5,271 nt of DNA from Methanobacteriota archaeon (GTDB lineage Archaea > Thermoplasmatota > Poseidoniia > Poseidoniales > Thalassarchaeaceae), in contig PAYF01000033.1 in assembly GCA_002714745.1 (NCBI GenBank), positions 1 to 5,271 of the forward strand, read 5' to 3'. This document shows positions 4,561 through 5,271 of the stretch, one piece after another; position 1 is the first letter of the stretch, and each line of letters starts with the position of its first letter. The notes under the pieces are model-generated. The model was not told where the DNA came from, made no database searches, and saw only the letters and a program-made list of their open reading frames with translations. A program made the position numbers and the translations under genes.

Positions 4561-5271
4561 TCAGTCTCGTTTTCCTCTGGTCGTCCCAAGTCTGCGTGAC
4601 TTCTTCCTCTTAGGCGAGGTTTCTCGCTCTGAGACATCAGCCCTAGTTCCGCCTAGGGTGATTGAGCCGCTCTTGAGAAGTTGTTCAGTCAATGATTCTG
4701 CTAACTCCTCGTCTTCATCGGGAGTCTTTGTGGCCTCTCTGACGGATTCGTTGTGTTCTCTGATAATTCTCTCCCTCTCTTCTCGCTGGGCTTTCAGCTC
4801 ATCGCGGATTTCGTTGACCTGATCCAACAGTTCCTTCATATCCGAATGAACCTTGTCTGCAGATTCTCTAGCCGAAACAAAAGCAGCGTGCAATCTGTCG
4901 CCCTCGGCCCTGAGAAAGTCTCTCTCCTCTAGCATCGGCTTGACCTCTTCCCAAATCTCATCTGCCTCCTTATTGGCGTCCAGCATCGCTTGATGCTCTG
5001 CATCGGCCTCGGTTCGTAGAAGTTGGATTGATCCTTCCATGTCCCCCAGATCAATCTCTATGACTTGGAGTTCCTGAACCGCAGGCATCAACTCATCTCT
5101 CTTCGATATCAGATTCTTAAGTATCTTGAGAAGACGGTTTTCCTTCTTCAAAGACAGGGTTCCATCGGTCATAATCTGATTCTCAATGCGTTCAATCTCC
5201 CCCAAGGTCTCGGAGAGTTCGATTACTACTGACTTGGTACCCTCTTCTCTTCTGCCCCGCTTCTGTTGGAT
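4561..5271 (-). CDS. COG1340-type archaeal coiled-coil protein, 5' end beyond the window
   Basis: A predicted long coiled-coil protein, of which the 236 C-terminal residues are visible. The frame stays open to the right edge; TTG 5205 is an internal possible start, not necessarily the true one. The pattern fits the uncharacterised archaeal family COG1340: IERIENQIMTDGTLSLKKE resembles its mid-region break between helices, followed by ENRLLKILKNLISKRDEL, long heptad-rich helices (EADEIWEEVKPMLEERDFL, VNEIRDELKAQREERERII), and the late LTEQLLKSGSITLGG element that resembles the family's 'f.rGekLt.eEl..Lq' end. A strongly basic tail (PKRKKSRRLGTTRGKRD) could bind nucleic acid or ribosomes. No enzymatic motif is visible. 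Its function is not established. It converges on pdxS with no intergenic base. Confidence 0.75.
   Translation of the reverse strand: MQQKRGRREEGTKSVVIELSETLGEIERIENQIMTDGTLSLKKENRLLKILKNLISKRDELMPAVQELQVIEIDLGDMEGSIQLLRTEADAEHQAMLDANKEADEIWEEVKPMLEERDFLRAEGDRLHAAFVSARESADKVHSDMKELLDQVNEIRDELKAQREERERIIREHNESVREATKTPDEDEELAESLTEQLLKSGSITLGGTRADVSERETSPKRKKSRRLGTTRGKRD

Noticed and set aside
4532..4822. 96-codon plus-strand frame after pdxS
   Set aside because: It is a Ser/Leu-rich shadow of the coiled-coil gene and starts inside pdxS.
1..5271. Defence system, CRISPR array or mobile element
   Set aside because: No direct-repeat array, transposase, integrase, terminal repeats or toxin-antitoxin pair is visible. 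The MazG-like domain alone is not evidence of a defence or toxin-antitoxin locus, since it sits among housekeeping genes.

Overview
The window most likely comes from an archaeon, plausibly a marine Euryarchaeota/Thermoplasmatota lineage such as Marine Group II (Poseidoniales). Three genes point to Archaea: ribosomal protein S3Ae (found only in archaea and eukaryotes), a COG1325-type RNA-binding/exosome-associated protein and a COG1340-type coiled-coil protein. The lineage is my inference from protein character; no search was run.

Left half, minus strand (about 2618 down to 1): a tightly packed, apparently co-transcribed set. It runs S3Ae with a long acidic extension and a C-terminal SAP motif, then a purine nucleoside/methylthio-nucleoside phosphorylase (MTAP/PNP family), a small unidentified two-helix membrane protein, a MazG/PRA-PH-like nucleotide pyrophosphohydrolase, and possibly the first codons of another gene cut by the left edge. 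Junctions are a 4-nt gap, a short gap or overlap, and a 41-nt overlap. Ribosome-binding sites lie in or over the preceding stop codons, so translational coupling is likely.

Centre (2619-2751): a divergent promoter region with a TATA-like element that can be read both ways and an 11-bp imperfect inverted repeat.

Right half, plus strand (2752-4560): the COG1325 RNA-binding protein, an FdxA-type seven-iron ferredoxin with all nine expected cysteines, and PdxS, the synthase subunit of pyridoxal 5'-phosphate synthase, with all its catalytic residues. PdxT, the glutaminase partner, is not in the window. The stop codon of pdxS directly abuts the stop codon of a convergent COG1340 coiled-coil gene, whose 5' end lies beyond the right edge.

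Functionally the window is mostly housekeeping: translation and RNA processing (S3Ae, COG1325), purine salvage and nucleotide clean-up (phosphorylase, MazG-like), cofactor synthesis (PdxS) and electron transfer (ferredoxin). I saw no mobile element, CRISPR array, tRNA or rRNA, and no convincing new multi-gene system. The most unusual items are the SAP-tailed S3Ae, the MTAP-family enzyme with a PNP-like Asn in the base-recognition loop, and the unidentified membrane protein between two nucleotide enzymes.
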